Shown here piece after piece: positions 14,391 to 24,031 of a stretch of 34,204 nucleotides of DNA. Numbering within the stretch: the first letter of the stretch is position 1; every line of letters begins with the position of its first letter. A program made the position numbers and the translations under genes. The stretch is from an uncultured Lachnospiraceae bacterium. GTDB lineage: Bacteria; Bacillota; Clostridia; Lachnospirales; Lachnospiraceae. The stretch spans positions 1 through 34,204 of the forward strand of contig CAJUCG010000007.1 in the NCBI GenBank assembly GCA_910585065.1, in the 5' to 3' direction. The notes beneath the pieces were generated by a model. It searched no databases and was not told where the DNA came from. It saw nothing but the letters and a program-made list of their open reading frames with translations.

Positions 14391-17039
14391 TTATTTCCCT
14401 CCCTCGATCCGATAAGACTCGGCCTCAAGTACTGTGCCGTCCTCAAGTTCCACGCTGTGGAGATTGTAGTTGACGATAACTTCCACTCCGTTGGCGTAAG
14501 TCGTCTTATAAACCTCTTCTGCCAAACAGGTATGCCCCGCAATCTCGCTTGTGCCAATTTTACTCCGAATCTCCGCAATCTGCGCATACATCGCGCGGAT
14601 ATCTTCTTTTAACAGATCGTACTGCGCGGCATACAGATAATGGTAATCCGTATTCTTTAGGGTTGTCACCGCCTTCGCCGTCAGAATATATTTGGGGATG
14701 GAGCCAAGTTCTGCTGCCTGAAGCACAAAGTATGCCGGGTTTCTCGATGAGATATTGACATTCTTTGTCGTGTAGTCCACAAGTCCGTTCATCACTAGCT
14801 GACGGAATGGAATCGTATATGCAAACGTTGCATAATCGCTGCTCTCTTTTGAGACATCAACGGCAATGCTGCCATAAGCGATATTGTCCATAAATGGATT
14901 TTCAAGTGCTAATTTCTTATCAGAAAATTTCTTTAAATTCTCCGTGATAACCTCCGCCCCCTGCGCACCGTTTACCATGTTGTTAAAACGGTAGTCCGCG
15001 TAGTACATCCCCGAAAGATCGGTGATGGCAAGCTTATTATAATCCTTTGCATCCTTCAAGAAGCCGTCAACAGCGTAGCCTAAATACTTTGGCGCGAGCA
15101 GGTACTGCCCGTTGTGGGAAACGCCGTCATAGAGTTCTCCGCTTAAAACACCGATCGCTGGCATATAGCGGTAGAGTACCACCTCTTTATTAGAGAAATC
15201 CCGCAGCGCGTGAATGCCCGCCATAAAGCCGTTCCCACTCTCGGAAACTCTTGAAGGTGCCACCGAAAGATAGAAATCAAACCCGTTTTTGTCGGCGTGG
15301 TCAAGCAGGGACTTCAACTCTTTTTTGCTTCCGTTTGCCCCCGTCAGTTTTGCCTCTGAATTCATGCCGCCATCCAAGCCGCCATTGAACGCACCATCAT
15401 ATTGTACCTGGTAGCGTATATCCGAAAGTTCCTCTATAATTTCTTTTAACTCCTTGTAATTTGTCATGGAGTAAACAGAATTGTATGGAATGCCAACAAA
15501 TCGCTTCTGTAGCGAGAGCGCGCCGACAAATTCTAGGTACAGGCTTCCTTCGCCATCATCATAGGAAGTCTGTAGCCCGTAGCGATCCATCAGATACGCC
15601 TGGTAATCTTTCGCCATATCAAAATAGGTAACTTTCCCGCCATACATCCGATAGCGCACGGTGCAATCAAGATCCTGCATATTCGTCTGCACCAGATAGT
15701 TCGCTGAATTATCACTGTACGCGCCATTAATTTTTACCCTCTGGAACTGATTGATATCAAAGGAAGCATAAGCGCGGTTATACCTTGAACTGCCCTCGGC
15801 TGTCCCCGCCAACTTCACATTGATATAGGCATTGTATGCCCCAGATTCAATCACAGCAAAAAAGCCTTTCTCCGTACTTTGCATTGGTCCGTATCCCATA
15901 CCGTAAACTGGCATCATAAGTTCCTCACTGTACTCCGGCATAAAGAAATAATCTTTAAAATAATCATTGTCGTAAACTGGACGCTCATAGTCCTTGATGG
16001 TTGGCTGGTTTGTATTAAAGGAGAAGAGCGCGCCCGCGCCATCTGGCACTAAAATATAGCCGTCCTCATACTCTTCCGCTGCCGCCGCGCCAAAATTTGG
16101 CAGAAATTTTACATTCTGAATGCTATAGTAAGCATTTTTCGAAGCCATCTCTGCCGCCGGCATACGCACAACAAGTTCGCCGTCCTCAAGCGTTGCCTCA
16201 ACTGTGATATCAAAATCCGCCGGCTCCGCAATCACTACGGTAAAATCAAACTGATCCGCATCTTCAAACAGCATATCCTGTGTATAGCCCACAAGCCGCA
16301 CAATCTCAAGCATCTGTTTTACTGCGCTGACCGGCGGTGTTCCCGTGTAGGTAACGGAGTAGCATTCCTCCATAATACTCTTTTTGTAGACGAGTCCGAG
16401 TGCCATCAAATAACGCTGTTCCTGCGCCGCCGTGATCTCTCCCGCTTCCTTCGCCTTTTTTAATCCGCCGACAAAGAATTCCTCATACCGCTCGATTGAC
16501 ATTTTTTTCGGGCAGTACTCATAAAAACGCTGGGATTCTCCCTCGTTAAAATTCATGTGGATGCGCACGCCGTCCGCAATGCGATGCAGATCATAGGAGC
16601 CGAGTGCCACACTGTTGTCGTAGGAGTTCCACTCACTTAAATTGTTGTCCTCGCCTAAGTACTGTACCGAAAGCAGTGCTTTATCGCTTCCCTCCTCCGC
16701 ATCTGCAAGCCCTGAAAAAAGAATCTGTCCCGTCGTCTTATCCACCAGCTCAAAAATCATATCTGCCGTGGATAAATAAAGTTCCCTGCCGCCGTTTTCC
16801 GCAATCAGAACTCTGCCCTCTTCCTTTGCAATCTCGCCTAGCGAGTCCGAGAGCGGCGCACTCTTTACTTCCGGGATCTTTCCGCTCTTTACAAAAAGCA
16901 CCGGAAACATATAGATGATTCCAATTAAGAGTGCCACAGCAAGGATTGTAAGGAAGAGTTTGCGGATCACATGTTTTGCGTAGAAGCACCGGATCGCCTT
17001 AACCGCCTTATTTTCCTTTAAATTCTTTAAAAAATTCAT
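14391..17039 (-). CDS. Membrane-tethered DUF5696-like protein, possible glycosidase fold
   Basis: An 882-residue protein with one N-terminal TM segment (27-50) after a basic cytoplasmic start, and the rest outside. It resembles the DUF5696 proteins found beside sugar ABC permeases in Firmicutes; this is from memory. Visible layout: beta-rich region about 75-450, including two sandwich-like parts (e.g. YILVPDGAGALFSF), then an alternating beta/alpha region about 495-760 that could be a TIM barrel (VQYDGAFNGG near 545; AITDLSG with D674), then a short beta tail. A sandwich, barrel and beta-tail order is shared with several glycoside hydrolase clans, so a catalytic or glycan-binding role outside the cell is plausible but unproven. 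GGGGAGG precedes the ATG. It lies between the YIP1-like gene and the second permease pair in one tight operon. Confidence 0.75.
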   Translation of the reverse strand: MNFLKNLKENKAVKAIRCFYAKHVIRKLFLTILAVALLIGIIYMFPVLFVKSGKIPEVKSAPLSDSLGEIAKEEGRVLIAENGGRELYLSTADMIFELVDKTTGQILFSGLADAEEGSDKALLSVQYLGEDNNLSEWNSYDNSVALGSYDLHRIADGVRIHMNFNEGESQRFYEYCPKKMSIERYEEFFVGGLKKAKEAGEITAAQEQRYLMALGLVYKKSIMEECYSVTYTGTPPVSAVKQMLEIVRLVGYTQDMLFEDADQFDFTVVIAEPADFDITVEATLEDGELVVRMPAAEMASKNAYYSIQNVKFLPNFGAAAAEEYEDGYILVPDGAGALFSFNTNQPTIKDYERPVYDNDYFKDYFFMPEYSEELMMPVYGMGYGPMQSTEKGFFAVIESGAYNAYINVKLAGTAEGSSRYNRAYASFDINQFQRVKINGAYSDNSANYLVQTNMQDLDCTVRYRMYGGKVTYFDMAKDYQAYLMDRYGLQTSYDDGEGSLYLEFVGALSLQKRFVGIPYNSVYSMTNYKELKEIIEELSDIRYQVQYDGAFNGGLDGGMNSEAKLTGANGSKKELKSLLDHADKNGFDFYLSVAPSRVSESGNGFMAGIHALRDFSNKEVVLYRYMPAIGVLSGELYDGVSHNGQYLLAPKYLGYAVDGFLKDAKDYNKLAITDLSGMYYADYRFNNMVNGAQGAEVITENLKKFSDKKLALENPFMDNIAYGSIAVDVSKESSDYATFAYTIPFRQLVMNGLVDYTTKNVNISSRNPAYFVLQAAELGSIPKYILTAKAVTTLKNTDYHYLYAAQYDLLKEDIRAMYAQIAEIRSKIGTSEIAGHTCLAEEVYKTTYANGVEVIVNYNLHSVELEDGTVLEAESYRIEGGK

Positions 17040-17055
17040 GACTGGCGCCTCCCCT

Positions 17056-17685
17056 CTACAATCTCCGGATCATTTCCTGCGCGACAGAAACGATGAATGT
17101 TATCATCTGCTCAATCAGCGTAAAGAAAAGCATCCCGATAAATACGATAATAATTGCCGCGACAAAGGTTAAGAAAATCGCCGCCGCGTTTTTGCCAAAT
17201 GTGTACTCGTGGATGGTTAAAAGCCCCGCCACCAACATAAAAACTGACCAGATTAACCCTAAGTTGACCACAACATTTAGAATCATTGCCTCCTCAAGGA
17301 TAATAAAATTGCTTACAAACACCTTGATAATAATTCCGAACATATACGGAATCAGCGAGTAGCCAAGCACCGTGACAATGGCAGGAAGATTGCCGCTGCC
17401 GTTGAGGAGCGTGGTCACCGTCCAGTTGCTGACGGCAAACAGTATCAAAACCAGGACGGTTGTCGTAAAAATAGAAACACTGTTCATCGCTTCAAGCTGA
17501 TTTGTATTGATAATAAATCCAGTGTACTGGTGTTCCACACAGCGCAGAATCCCGAAGATAAGCAAGAGGATTACCGCTAACAGCGCGCTGCCCTTTTTCC
17601 GGAAACGGATTTCATAAAATCCGTCAAAAGGATGGAAAATCGATTGTTTCAGATAAGCGAGTTTTTCGCGAATATTTTCCTTCAC
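17056..17685 (-). CDS. YIP1-family integral membrane protein
   Basis: A 209-residue protein with five hydrophobic segments (about 33-50, 73-92, 103-125, 135-158, 166-195) and the N-terminal HPFDGFYEIRFRKKGS stretch typical of bacterial YIP1-domain proteins. The start is GTG at 17685, overlapping the stop of the preceding gene in GTGA, with AAGGAGGG 5 nt upstream, so translation is coupled. Bacterial YIP1 proteins have no established biochemical role. Here one is embedded between an extracytoplasmic NHL/TPR protein and a DUF5696-like protein within a sugar-uptake operon, which suggests it helps assemble or anchor that surface machinery. Confidence 0.75.
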   Translation of the reverse strand: MKENIREKLAYLKQSIFHPFDGFYEIRFRKKGSALLAVILLLIFGILRCVEHQYTGFIINTNQLEAMNSVSIFTTTVLVLILFAVSNWTVTTLLNGSGNLPAIVTVLGYSLIPYMFGIIIKVFVSNFIILEEAMILNVVVNLGLIWSVFMLVAGLLTIHEYTFGKNAAAIFLTFVAAIIIVFIGMLFFTLIEQMITFIVSVAQEMIRRL

Positions 17686-19163
17686 TTCTTCTTCCCTCCT
17701 TTTTTATGGTAGCGGATTTCCGAGAAGATCATCCAGCCAATCAGCACCAAAAAAATCACCATAATCACCGGGAAATATTTTTCCAACATCTCACTGCGGT
17801 AGCCATTGTAAGCTTTCGAGTAAAAGGTTCGGTTTTGTCCCAGCTTAAAGTACTCCATCGCCTTTTTATACTCGCTTTTCATCAGGTAATTTTTTCCGAT
17901 TCCGCTGTATGCCACATCATAATTAACATTGAGTCCGATCGCCTTCTCAAAATGCACAAGCGCATCGTCCCAGCGACCATTGTAATAGCAGCGGTTCCCG
18001 TTAAGCACTGCCTGACCAAACTGCGTCGGTGCCAGGATGTAGGCGCATTTTAAAGTTTTGTCGGAGATAACCAGCTTATCGCCAAGCCACGCGATGCCGG
18101 ACGGATCTTTAAATTCGCCCTTCAGGTTCCCAATTGTGCCAAAAACATTTAGAAGCTCACCGTCAAAATTATAAAGGAAAATCCTTCCATGTGCGCGATC
18201 AATCAGCGCATAGGTGCCGTAGTCCGTCACTGCAATATCAACAAAGCGGCTCCCCTGATCATCCCCGTGCAAACTCCAGATCTCGCCGGTTACAAGAGTA
18301 TTTCCCTCCTCGCGCAGTACGTTCTTGCCATTGGAATTTAAACGGAACACCATATCTTCCGCCGAGGTATCATAGGTGACTGCCATAATAAACCCCTCGC
18401 CGTCCAGCGTGATATTGTTAAACGCCGGCGCGTAGGTCTTTGACATCTGGGATTTCTGCTCATCACTCGCAAGCGATTTCCAGAAATAATCGATCAGGCT
18501 GACACGCGGTGTATTTACCCCGTAGTACCCGGAAAAGCTTCCGTCCGCAGTAAGTTCAATAATGCCCTCGTAGCTGGACTGCACAATTACATAGATGCGG
18601 TCTGCTAAATCAACGGCAATTTTTGACGGTTTAAACTGTGTTGCCCCCGTCATATTTTCCGGCTGGTTAATCACGCGCTTTAAAAAGTAACCGTCAAGGT
18701 CAAGCACCAGAATTCTCTGCGCGCCGGTATCCGCAATATAAAGCTCGCGGTTTTTCTCATGTACAAAAATCCCTTCCGGGGCGGTAAGCATGATCTGATT
18801 TCCCGCCTCATCGAGCGCGATCTTATTGTCCGCGTTGCGAAGAAGTTTTAAATTTGCAAGCAGCACCCCGCTCGAATCAAGCGCGAACACCCTGCTCTCC
18901 ACGGAGTCCGCAAGAAAAATTCTCCCATCTAGGCTTGTGCAGACATCGTCCACGCTGCCAAGTTTTGAACCGCCGAGATTATTTATATCAATCACGCGCT
19001 CTAGCTGGAAGGTGGCAGGGCTCTCCTTGACATTCCCCCAAAAATCATAAATATAACCGTCGTATACATAGCTGCTTCCGTCCGATGCCGACACCCTTAG
19101 CGGCAGCATGAGCAGAATGAATACAAACGTAATGCTGATGATTCGTTTTATTTTTTTATTCAT
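17682..19163 (-). CDS. Exported NHL beta-propeller/TPR protein with C-terminal TM anchor
   Basis: A 493-residue protein. Residues 1-26 are a signal peptide ending in VSASDG. Residues about 55-380 hold NHL-type repeats (GSVDDVCTSLDGRIFLADS, APEGIFVHEKNRELYIADT, FVDIAVTDYGTYALIDR, DPSGIAWLGDKLVISD), which predict a beta-propeller. Residues about 385-445 form one to two TPR-like units (YNGRWDDALVHFEKAI, YKKAMEYFKLGQ). A TM helix at about 458-478 is followed by a Lys-rich cytoplasmic tail. The protein should sit on the outer face of the membrane. Both repeat types are protein or glycan interaction scaffolds; no catalytic motif is seen. It starts 10 nt after the first permease pair and overlaps the YIP1-like gene by 4 nt. 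Confidence 0.8.
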   Translation of the reverse strand: MNKKIKRIISITFVFILLMLPLRVSASDGSSYVYDGYIYDFWGNVKESPATFQLERVIDINNLGGSKLGSVDDVCTSLDGRIFLADSVESRVFALDSSGVLLANLKLLRNADNKIALDEAGNQIMLTAPEGIFVHEKNRELYIADTGAQRILVLDLDGYFLKRVINQPENMTGATQFKPSKIAVDLADRIYVIVQSSYEGIIELTADGSFSGYYGVNTPRVSLIDYFWKSLASDEQKSQMSKTYAPAFNNITLDGEGFIMAVTYDTSAEDMVFRLNSNGKNVLREEGNTLVTGEIWSLHGDDQGSRFVDIAVTDYGTYALIDRAHGRIFLYNFDGELLNVFGTIGNLKGEFKDPSGIAWLGDKLVISDKTLKCAYILAPTQFGQAVLNGNRCYYNGRWDDALVHFEKAIGLNVNYDVAYSGIGKNYLMKSEYKKAMEYFKLGQNRTFYSKAYNGYRSEMLEKYFPVIMVIFLVLIGWMIFSEIRYHKKGGKKK

Positions 19164-19173
19164 ACCGTATCAC

Positions 19174-20061
19174 CTACCCTTTTATTCCCGATGTGGACAT
19201 CGTCTCAATGACATTGCTCTGGGATACCACGAACACGCCGACTGGAACAATAAGCATAACTAAGGATACTGCGGACGCGACACCAGTTCTTGCAATACCG
19301 CCGGAAACTAACTGTGAGAGTACATAGCTAAGCGGTTTTAACTCCTCGGAGTAGATAAAAATACCGCCCGTAGTTCCCCACATCTGCTGGAACGAGAAGA
19401 TAATCAGCGTAATCCACGCCGGTTTACACAGTGGCATCACGACCTTCCAATACGTCTGGAATTCCGTCGCTCCGTCAATTTTGGCTGCCTCAATCATCTC
19501 GTCCGGCACCTGCACCATAAAGTTTTTCATCAGGTAGAGTCCAAGCGTTCCGCCCACAGCTGGCAGAATTACCGCCCAGTAGCTGTCAATCAAGTGCATC
19601 GCGCTCATAATCAGGTAGTTCGGGATCGCGGTTACCGAGGCGGAAAACATAAGCGCGTACACAATCAGATTGCTCATAAATGCCGAACCCGGAAATTTAT
19701 ATTTCGCAATCGGAAACGCTGCCATGGAACCTAAAAGCACGGTGCCGAACGTACCAATACCAGTAATCAAAATGGTATTGAATGCGTAGCGCGAAAACGG
19801 AACGGCAAAGCTCTCGATGATCGTGGCAAGATCGACGAAATTGTCCGTGGTCGGATTGTCAACCGTAAGCCTTGGCGGGAAAATAAAAATCTCGCTGAAT
19901 GGCTTGAACGCGCTTGTCACTGTATACAAAAGAGGGAAAAGACTGAATATGCCGAATAGCCCAAGGATTACGGTCAGGGCGATATCCCCGCCCATACTCC
20001 GGTTCCTGCGCTTGAATTTCCGGCTCACCAATTTCTTTTTTATATATCGAAATAATTTCAT
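19174..20061 (-). CDS. Sugar ABC transporter permease, MalG type (first pair)
   Basis: A 295-residue CUT1 permease with about six TM segments, the first at 28-50 after a strongly basic N-terminus. The EAA loop is EAAKIDGA at 191-198, followed by WKVVMP. It begins 9 nt after the MalF-type partner and ends 10 nt before the NHL/TPR gene. Length and motif spacing are normal for the family. It should form the membrane channel with the product of 20071-21036 and accept sugar from one of the two binding proteins, most likely the one encoded by 21052-23943 because of adjacency. Confidence 0.9.
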   Translation of the reverse strand: MKLFRYIKKKLVSRKFKRRNRSMGGDIALTVILGLFGIFSLFPLLYTVTSAFKPFSEIFIFPPRLTVDNPTTDNFVDLATIIESFAVPFSRYAFNTILITGIGTFGTVLLGSMAAFPIAKYKFPGSAFMSNLIVYALMFSASVTAIPNYLIMSAMHLIDSYWAVILPAVGGTLGLYLMKNFMVQVPDEMIEAAKIDGATEFQTYWKVVMPLCKPAWITLIIFSFQQMWGTTGGIFIYSEELKPLSYVLSQLVSGGIARTGVASAVSLVMLIVPVGVFVVSQSNVIETMSTSGIKG

Positions 20062-20070
20062 AGCGGCCTC

Positions 20071-21036
20071 CTATCCAAGCTTTCTAAGCAGCTTCTGTAC
20101 CAGCACGTTGCAGATTAACATAATACAGAACAAGATAACTGCAATCGTACACGCATATCCTAACTCGTAACGGATATTACCAAAGTCATGCAAATGTGTT
20201 AGGATCGTGTGTCCCGCATAGTTCGGGGACGGGAACCCAACTAAATCAATGGAGAGCTGTGATACGGACAGAGAACTTGTAATCTGCATAACCGCACCGA
20301 ACATAAGCTGCGGCTTCATACATGGCAGAGTGATATACCAAAGCTCCTGCCAGCGGTTTTTGATTCCCTCAACAGCCGCCGCCTCATACAGCGATTTGTC
20401 CATATTCTGCAAACCTGCGATAAAGGTTAGGAAACTAATTCCAAGACTTAGCCAGAGCTGCACGACAACTAAAATTGGCATAATATACCCCTCGGTCTGC
20501 AACCACAAAATAGCCTCGCTGGTAAAACCAAGTTTTAACATCCACGCATTTGCCCAGCCATAGGTATCTGATGAGAACAAAAGTTTCCATACCAGATACG
20601 CATTTCCGGAGATGGATGGCGCGTAAAAGACAAGCGTCATAATTGCGCGCGGGATACGCGGAAGATCATTGACCACCCACGCAAACAAAAAGCACATAAT
20701 ATAGCTGACTGGTCCTGTAATAATCGCAAAGACCAATGTGTTTTTCACCGCAGTCAAGAAGATCGGATCATACACAATCAACTTGACATAATTTGCAAAA
20801 CCAATAAATTCCGGTGCCTTCACCATATCGAAGGAGGTAAGGGAAAGTATCATGGAAATCACAACCGGTAAAAAGGTAAAGACAATGAAGATAAACGCGA
20901 ACGGCGCAATCATCATGTATTTATATTTGTGTTTTCTCCACACGGTAGAAAATTTTTTGTCGTGGGATAATTTCTCCTGCACGGAAATATCCAACGCCGG
21001 GGATAATTGCTTTGCTGCATTTTTCTGTTTCCCCAC
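20071..21036 (-). CDS. Sugar ABC transporter permease, MalF type (first pair)
   Basis: A 321-residue CUT1 permease. The N-terminal 38 residues are hydrophilic and cytoplasmic, followed by about six TM segments starting at 40-65. The EAA loop is EAAAVEGI at 218-225, followed by ITLPCMKPQ. The gene starts 15 nt after the stop of the large solute-binding protein gene, with a good AGGAGG-like site (GGAAGGAGGG) before the ATG. Together with 19174-20061 it forms a complete permease heterodimer. Confidence 0.9.
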   Translation of the reverse strand: MGKQKNAAKQLSPALDISVQEKLSHDKKFSTVWRKHKYKYMMIAPFAFIFIVFTFLPVVISMILSLTSFDMVKAPEFIGFANYVKLIVYDPIFLTAVKNTLVFAIITGPVSYIMCFLFAWVVNDLPRIPRAIMTLVFYAPSISGNAYLVWKLLFSSDTYGWANAWMLKLGFTSEAILWLQTEGYIMPILVVVQLWLSLGISFLTFIAGLQNMDKSLYEAAAVEGIKNRWQELWYITLPCMKPQLMFGAVMQITSSLSVSQLSIDLVGFPSPNYAGHTILTHLHDFGNIRYELGYACTIAVILFCIMLICNVLVQKLLRKLG

Positions 21037-21051
21037 AGTTATCCCTCCTTC

Positions 21052-23943
21052 CTATTTCAGATAAGTCAAATGCAGTTCCTCGCGCTTCCTGGTCAATTCC
21101 TCGTTGATGGACTTGATATTTAAATACAAAGTCTCTCTCGGATTCGCATTTTTCGCCACTACATCATTAAACGCATACTGTACCATACGTGTTGTCATAT
21201 AGTTTCCCGGCACTGCCTCAATGCCGATAGTCGCCTCAAACTGGGAGAGTAGTGCGGTAAGCTCCGCATTGCTCCAAGGAAGCTGTCTTAGCACCTCCGG
21301 ATCAGCTGCGGAGTATCTCGCTGCCGTACCCATCAATGCCTCAAGGGAATTTGCGAAGGAAAGCTGTGCTTCCGTTCCCGTCCACCACTTGACAAACTCC
21401 CATGCCGCCTCCTGCTTTTTGCTCTGTGCCATAATTACAGTGGAAACCGTATCCACAACAAAATTATGGTCGATTGTCCCGTCCGCTTTCTTTGTGCCGA
21501 GCATCGGAGCAAATGTCCAGCGTCCCTTAATTTCCGGCGCGAAAATCTCAAGCTGATTGAATGTGTTGTAGGTGATAATCCCAATCGGAATCTCACCGGT
21601 ACGGAAACGGTTTGTGAAATCTACTTGCACCTCAAGACCATAACCAGTATAAAAATCGGTGAAATCCTTAAATGCGATCATCGCTTCATCCGAGTCTAGG
21701 GCACTCTCAATACCGTAATCTTTTCCCTCTCCGCCGTAGGCATCGCCGCCATTTTGGAATACCATCGAGAAATACAGATTGATATAGCCCGCGTTCTGCT
21801 GTACATTCGGGATATAGGCATTGTAATTATTTTTTTGCAGTACCGGAAGCATTTCAAGGAACTCCGTCCAGGTCTGCGGGATGGAAAGCCCTAAGGAGTC
21901 TAAGATATCCGTCCGTGCAAATACCATCATAAAATTCGCCTGTTCCGGAATGCCGTACACGCCGCCCTGGAAACTTGCAGAGTCAAGTGTACTCTTATAA
22001 AAACGTCCCGCCACTTCCTCGTAGCCTGGAAGTGACGAAAGCTCCGAGACCGCATTTCGCATTGCGAAATCCTGCAGGGTGGACTGGGAAAGTCCAATTA
22101 CAACATCCGGACCGTTGCCTGCAAGTGCTGCTCTAAGTACAACATCCACCGGAATTAACTGAAGATTCACGGAAATATCATGTACTGGCGTAAACGTCTC
22201 ATCAATCTGGTTTTGAATAATCTGCGCCTGCTCACGCCCAAATGATGCCATCCACACCTTGATAGAATTGTCCCCCGACACATCCTCCTCGGTAATCTGG
22301 CTTGTGCTGTAGAAGAAGGTAGCAAAGAACCTTACCACACTGTTCGCTGCGCCCTTAAAAAATCCATGCTTCGCCGCAGGAAGTTCCCCGCCTTCTTTTG
22401 TGAGAAGAATACTGTCTATCTCAAGCGGCATTTCCGCAACATTCACAAGCCATGTACCAATTGCGGAAATATTGTTTTTAAACTGGTTCAATTCCTCAAT
22501 CACACTCTCCGGATCTTCTGAGAGCCACTCGGCTTCCAACGCCATCTTCTCAAGCAAACTGGTGTTCTCTCCCTTTTCCCCGGTGATCTCGACAATCGCA
22601 TCGATCGCCGCGTAGAGATTTTCACTCTCCTGTTTTAAATTCTTTGCGAAATTTGGGATCTTCTTATCAATCTCATAGTCGATAAATTTGTTCGGTGCCT
22701 GGCCAACTAACTGGACAACAGCTAAGTAACTCTCGTTTAATACGGAAAGACTTTCTTCCACCTGGCTGATAATTCCGCCCATCGGTCCCATCACATTCTC
22801 TAAAGTGATGGTGTTTTCTCCCGCATTTAAGTAAAATAAGTACGGCTCACCGCCCTCATCCGTAATCGTATACATATTCATATCGCTGCTGTAGTTAAAG
22901 CCGACACTGTTGACTTCACTGTACGGAATTTCCCCGTTAATATAGAGCCTGCGATAACTGGTCACGCCGCGATTTAAATTCTGTCTGCCCTTTATGGTCA
23001 GTTCATAAAGCCCCGCCTCCGGTGCCTGCACTGTCCAAGTAATGGATTCTCCCGGTGAATTCCAGCTTGACGCGCCGATTGTGTTATATACGATATAATA
23101 TGGGTGGTACGGCTCTAAGAGCGTATCCGAATAATTTTTCTGAATATTGATGGAAGTGGAACTTTTGTAGATTGCCTTTGTATTCTCCGTCGCACGCTCC
23201 GCCTGACAGATAATATTTTCCCCCGCATAAACTGGATACTGTGCTTTTAACTCCGCAATTTTTTCTGCGTAGGACGGTGTTTTCCCTGCCGCCGTAAATT
23301 TTAGGGAAGTATATTCAAGCGGTTCTTTCGTCACCTCAAAAGTAATTGTATGTTTCCCCTGCGCAAGGAAAAACAGAAGCGGCTCATTGTTGCGCCGGTT
23401 GTAATCCTCCACAAACCATTTTGTATCGTGGTATATCTCGTAAGCTCCCGGACGGATCTCATTTTTGTTCTTCATCTTGATCTCCTCGTCCGACCACCAT
23501 CTCTTGATTACGACATGAGCCAGATCCTCATAAGGAAGTTCCCCGTCAATTAGAATCTTTCTCTGGATGTCCGAGGTCGTCCCCGGCTGCGCAATATAGC
23601 CGAGTTCCAAATTATAAAAACCTGCTTTCGCCACATCAAACTCCCATGTGATCTGCCCCGCATCCTCTGTTATAATCCCTTCGAGGCCAACACTTACCGC
23701 GCAGTCTGCCGATGCCGTATAACGGCTCAAATCGACTTCCACGCTCTCGCTTGAGAGCGTCCCATCGTACCCATTGCTTTTCAGGTAGTTCGCATAGCTT
23801 GACTCGTAGATTGTCTCAGAGTTCGCTGATGTCGCATGAATGCTTTTCCCGCCCCCTGAAACAATAAGGACAACTGCTATGAGCGCGATTAACACAACCA
23901 CTGCAATGATACGGATTCCCCTTTTTTTATTCCTGTCTTTCAT
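21052..23943 (-). CDS. Large membrane-anchored solute-binding protein with N-terminal sandwich modules
   Basis: I choose the ATG at 23943 (GGAAAGGA about 10 nt upstream) over a TTG 16 codons earlier; the product has 963 residues. Residues 12-31 are a TM anchor with no lipobox Cys, so it is probably tethered rather than a lipoprotein. Two similar beta-sandwich modules follow, at about 45-220 and 245-390; each has an AG-x-Y-x-L strand and a (D/N)GE(L/I)PY turn and looks like a carbohydrate-binding-type fold. A helical spacer (about 395-550) leads to a complete family 1 solute-binding domain (about 558-963; VWMASFGREQ, GPDVVIGL, GIPEQANFMMVF, AWEFVKWW). Usual solute-binding proteins are 400-450 residues, so this one is more than double. 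It directly precedes the first permease pair. Confidence 0.85.
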   Translation of the reverse strand: MKDRNKKRGIRIIAVVVLIALIAVVLIVSGGGKSIHATSANSETIYESSYANYLKSNGYDGTLSSESVEVDLSRYTASADCAVSVGLEGIITEDAGQITWEFDVAKAGFYNLELGYIAQPGTTSDIQRKILIDGELPYEDLAHVVIKRWWSDEEIKMKNKNEIRPGAYEIYHDTKWFVEDYNRRNNEPLLFFLAQGKHTITFEVTKEPLEYTSLKFTAAGKTPSYAEKIAELKAQYPVYAGENIICQAERATENTKAIYKSSTSINIQKNYSDTLLEPYHPYYIVYNTIGASSWNSPGESITWTVQAPEAGLYELTIKGRQNLNRGVTSYRRLYINGEIPYSEVNSVGFNYSSDMNMYTITDEGGEPYLFYLNAGENTITLENVMGPMGGIISQVEESLSVLNESYLAVVQLVGQAPNKFIDYEIDKKIPNFAKNLKQESENLYAAIDAIVEITGEKGENTSLLEKMALEAEWLSEDPESVIEELNQFKNNISAIGTWLVNVAEMPLEIDSILLTKEGGELPAAKHGFFKGAANSVVRFFATFFYSTSQITEEDVSGDNSIKVWMASFGREQAQIIQNQIDETFTPVHDISVNLQLIPVDVVLRAALAGNGPDVVIGLSQSTLQDFAMRNAVSELSSLPGYEEVAGRFYKSTLDSASFQGGVYGIPEQANFMMVFARTDILDSLGLSIPQTWTEFLEMLPVLQKNNYNAYIPNVQQNAGYINLYFSMVFQNGGDAYGGEGKDYGIESALDSDEAMIAFKDFTDFYTGYGLEVQVDFTNRFRTGEIPIGIITYNTFNQLEIFAPEIKGRWTFAPMLGTKKADGTIDHNFVVDTVSTVIMAQSKKQEAAWEFVKWWTGTEAQLSFANSLEALMGTAARYSAADPEVLRQLPWSNAELTALLSQFEATIGIEAVPGNYMTTRMVQYAFNDVVAKNANPRETLYLNIKSINEELTRKREELHLTYLK

Positions 23944-24031
23944 GGGTGATAGTTCCTTTCCTACCTGACTTGCTGCGATTCTTTCCCGCAATTACGTGGA
24001 TTGCTTTTTATTTTTTGCCTTTTATCGGTGA

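Noticed and set aside
23944..23991. N-terminal extension of the large solute-binding protein from a TTG at 23991
   Set aside because: The extension is hydrophilic and unlike a signal; the ATG at 23943 starts a normal basic plus hydrophobic anchor with a ribosome binding site.
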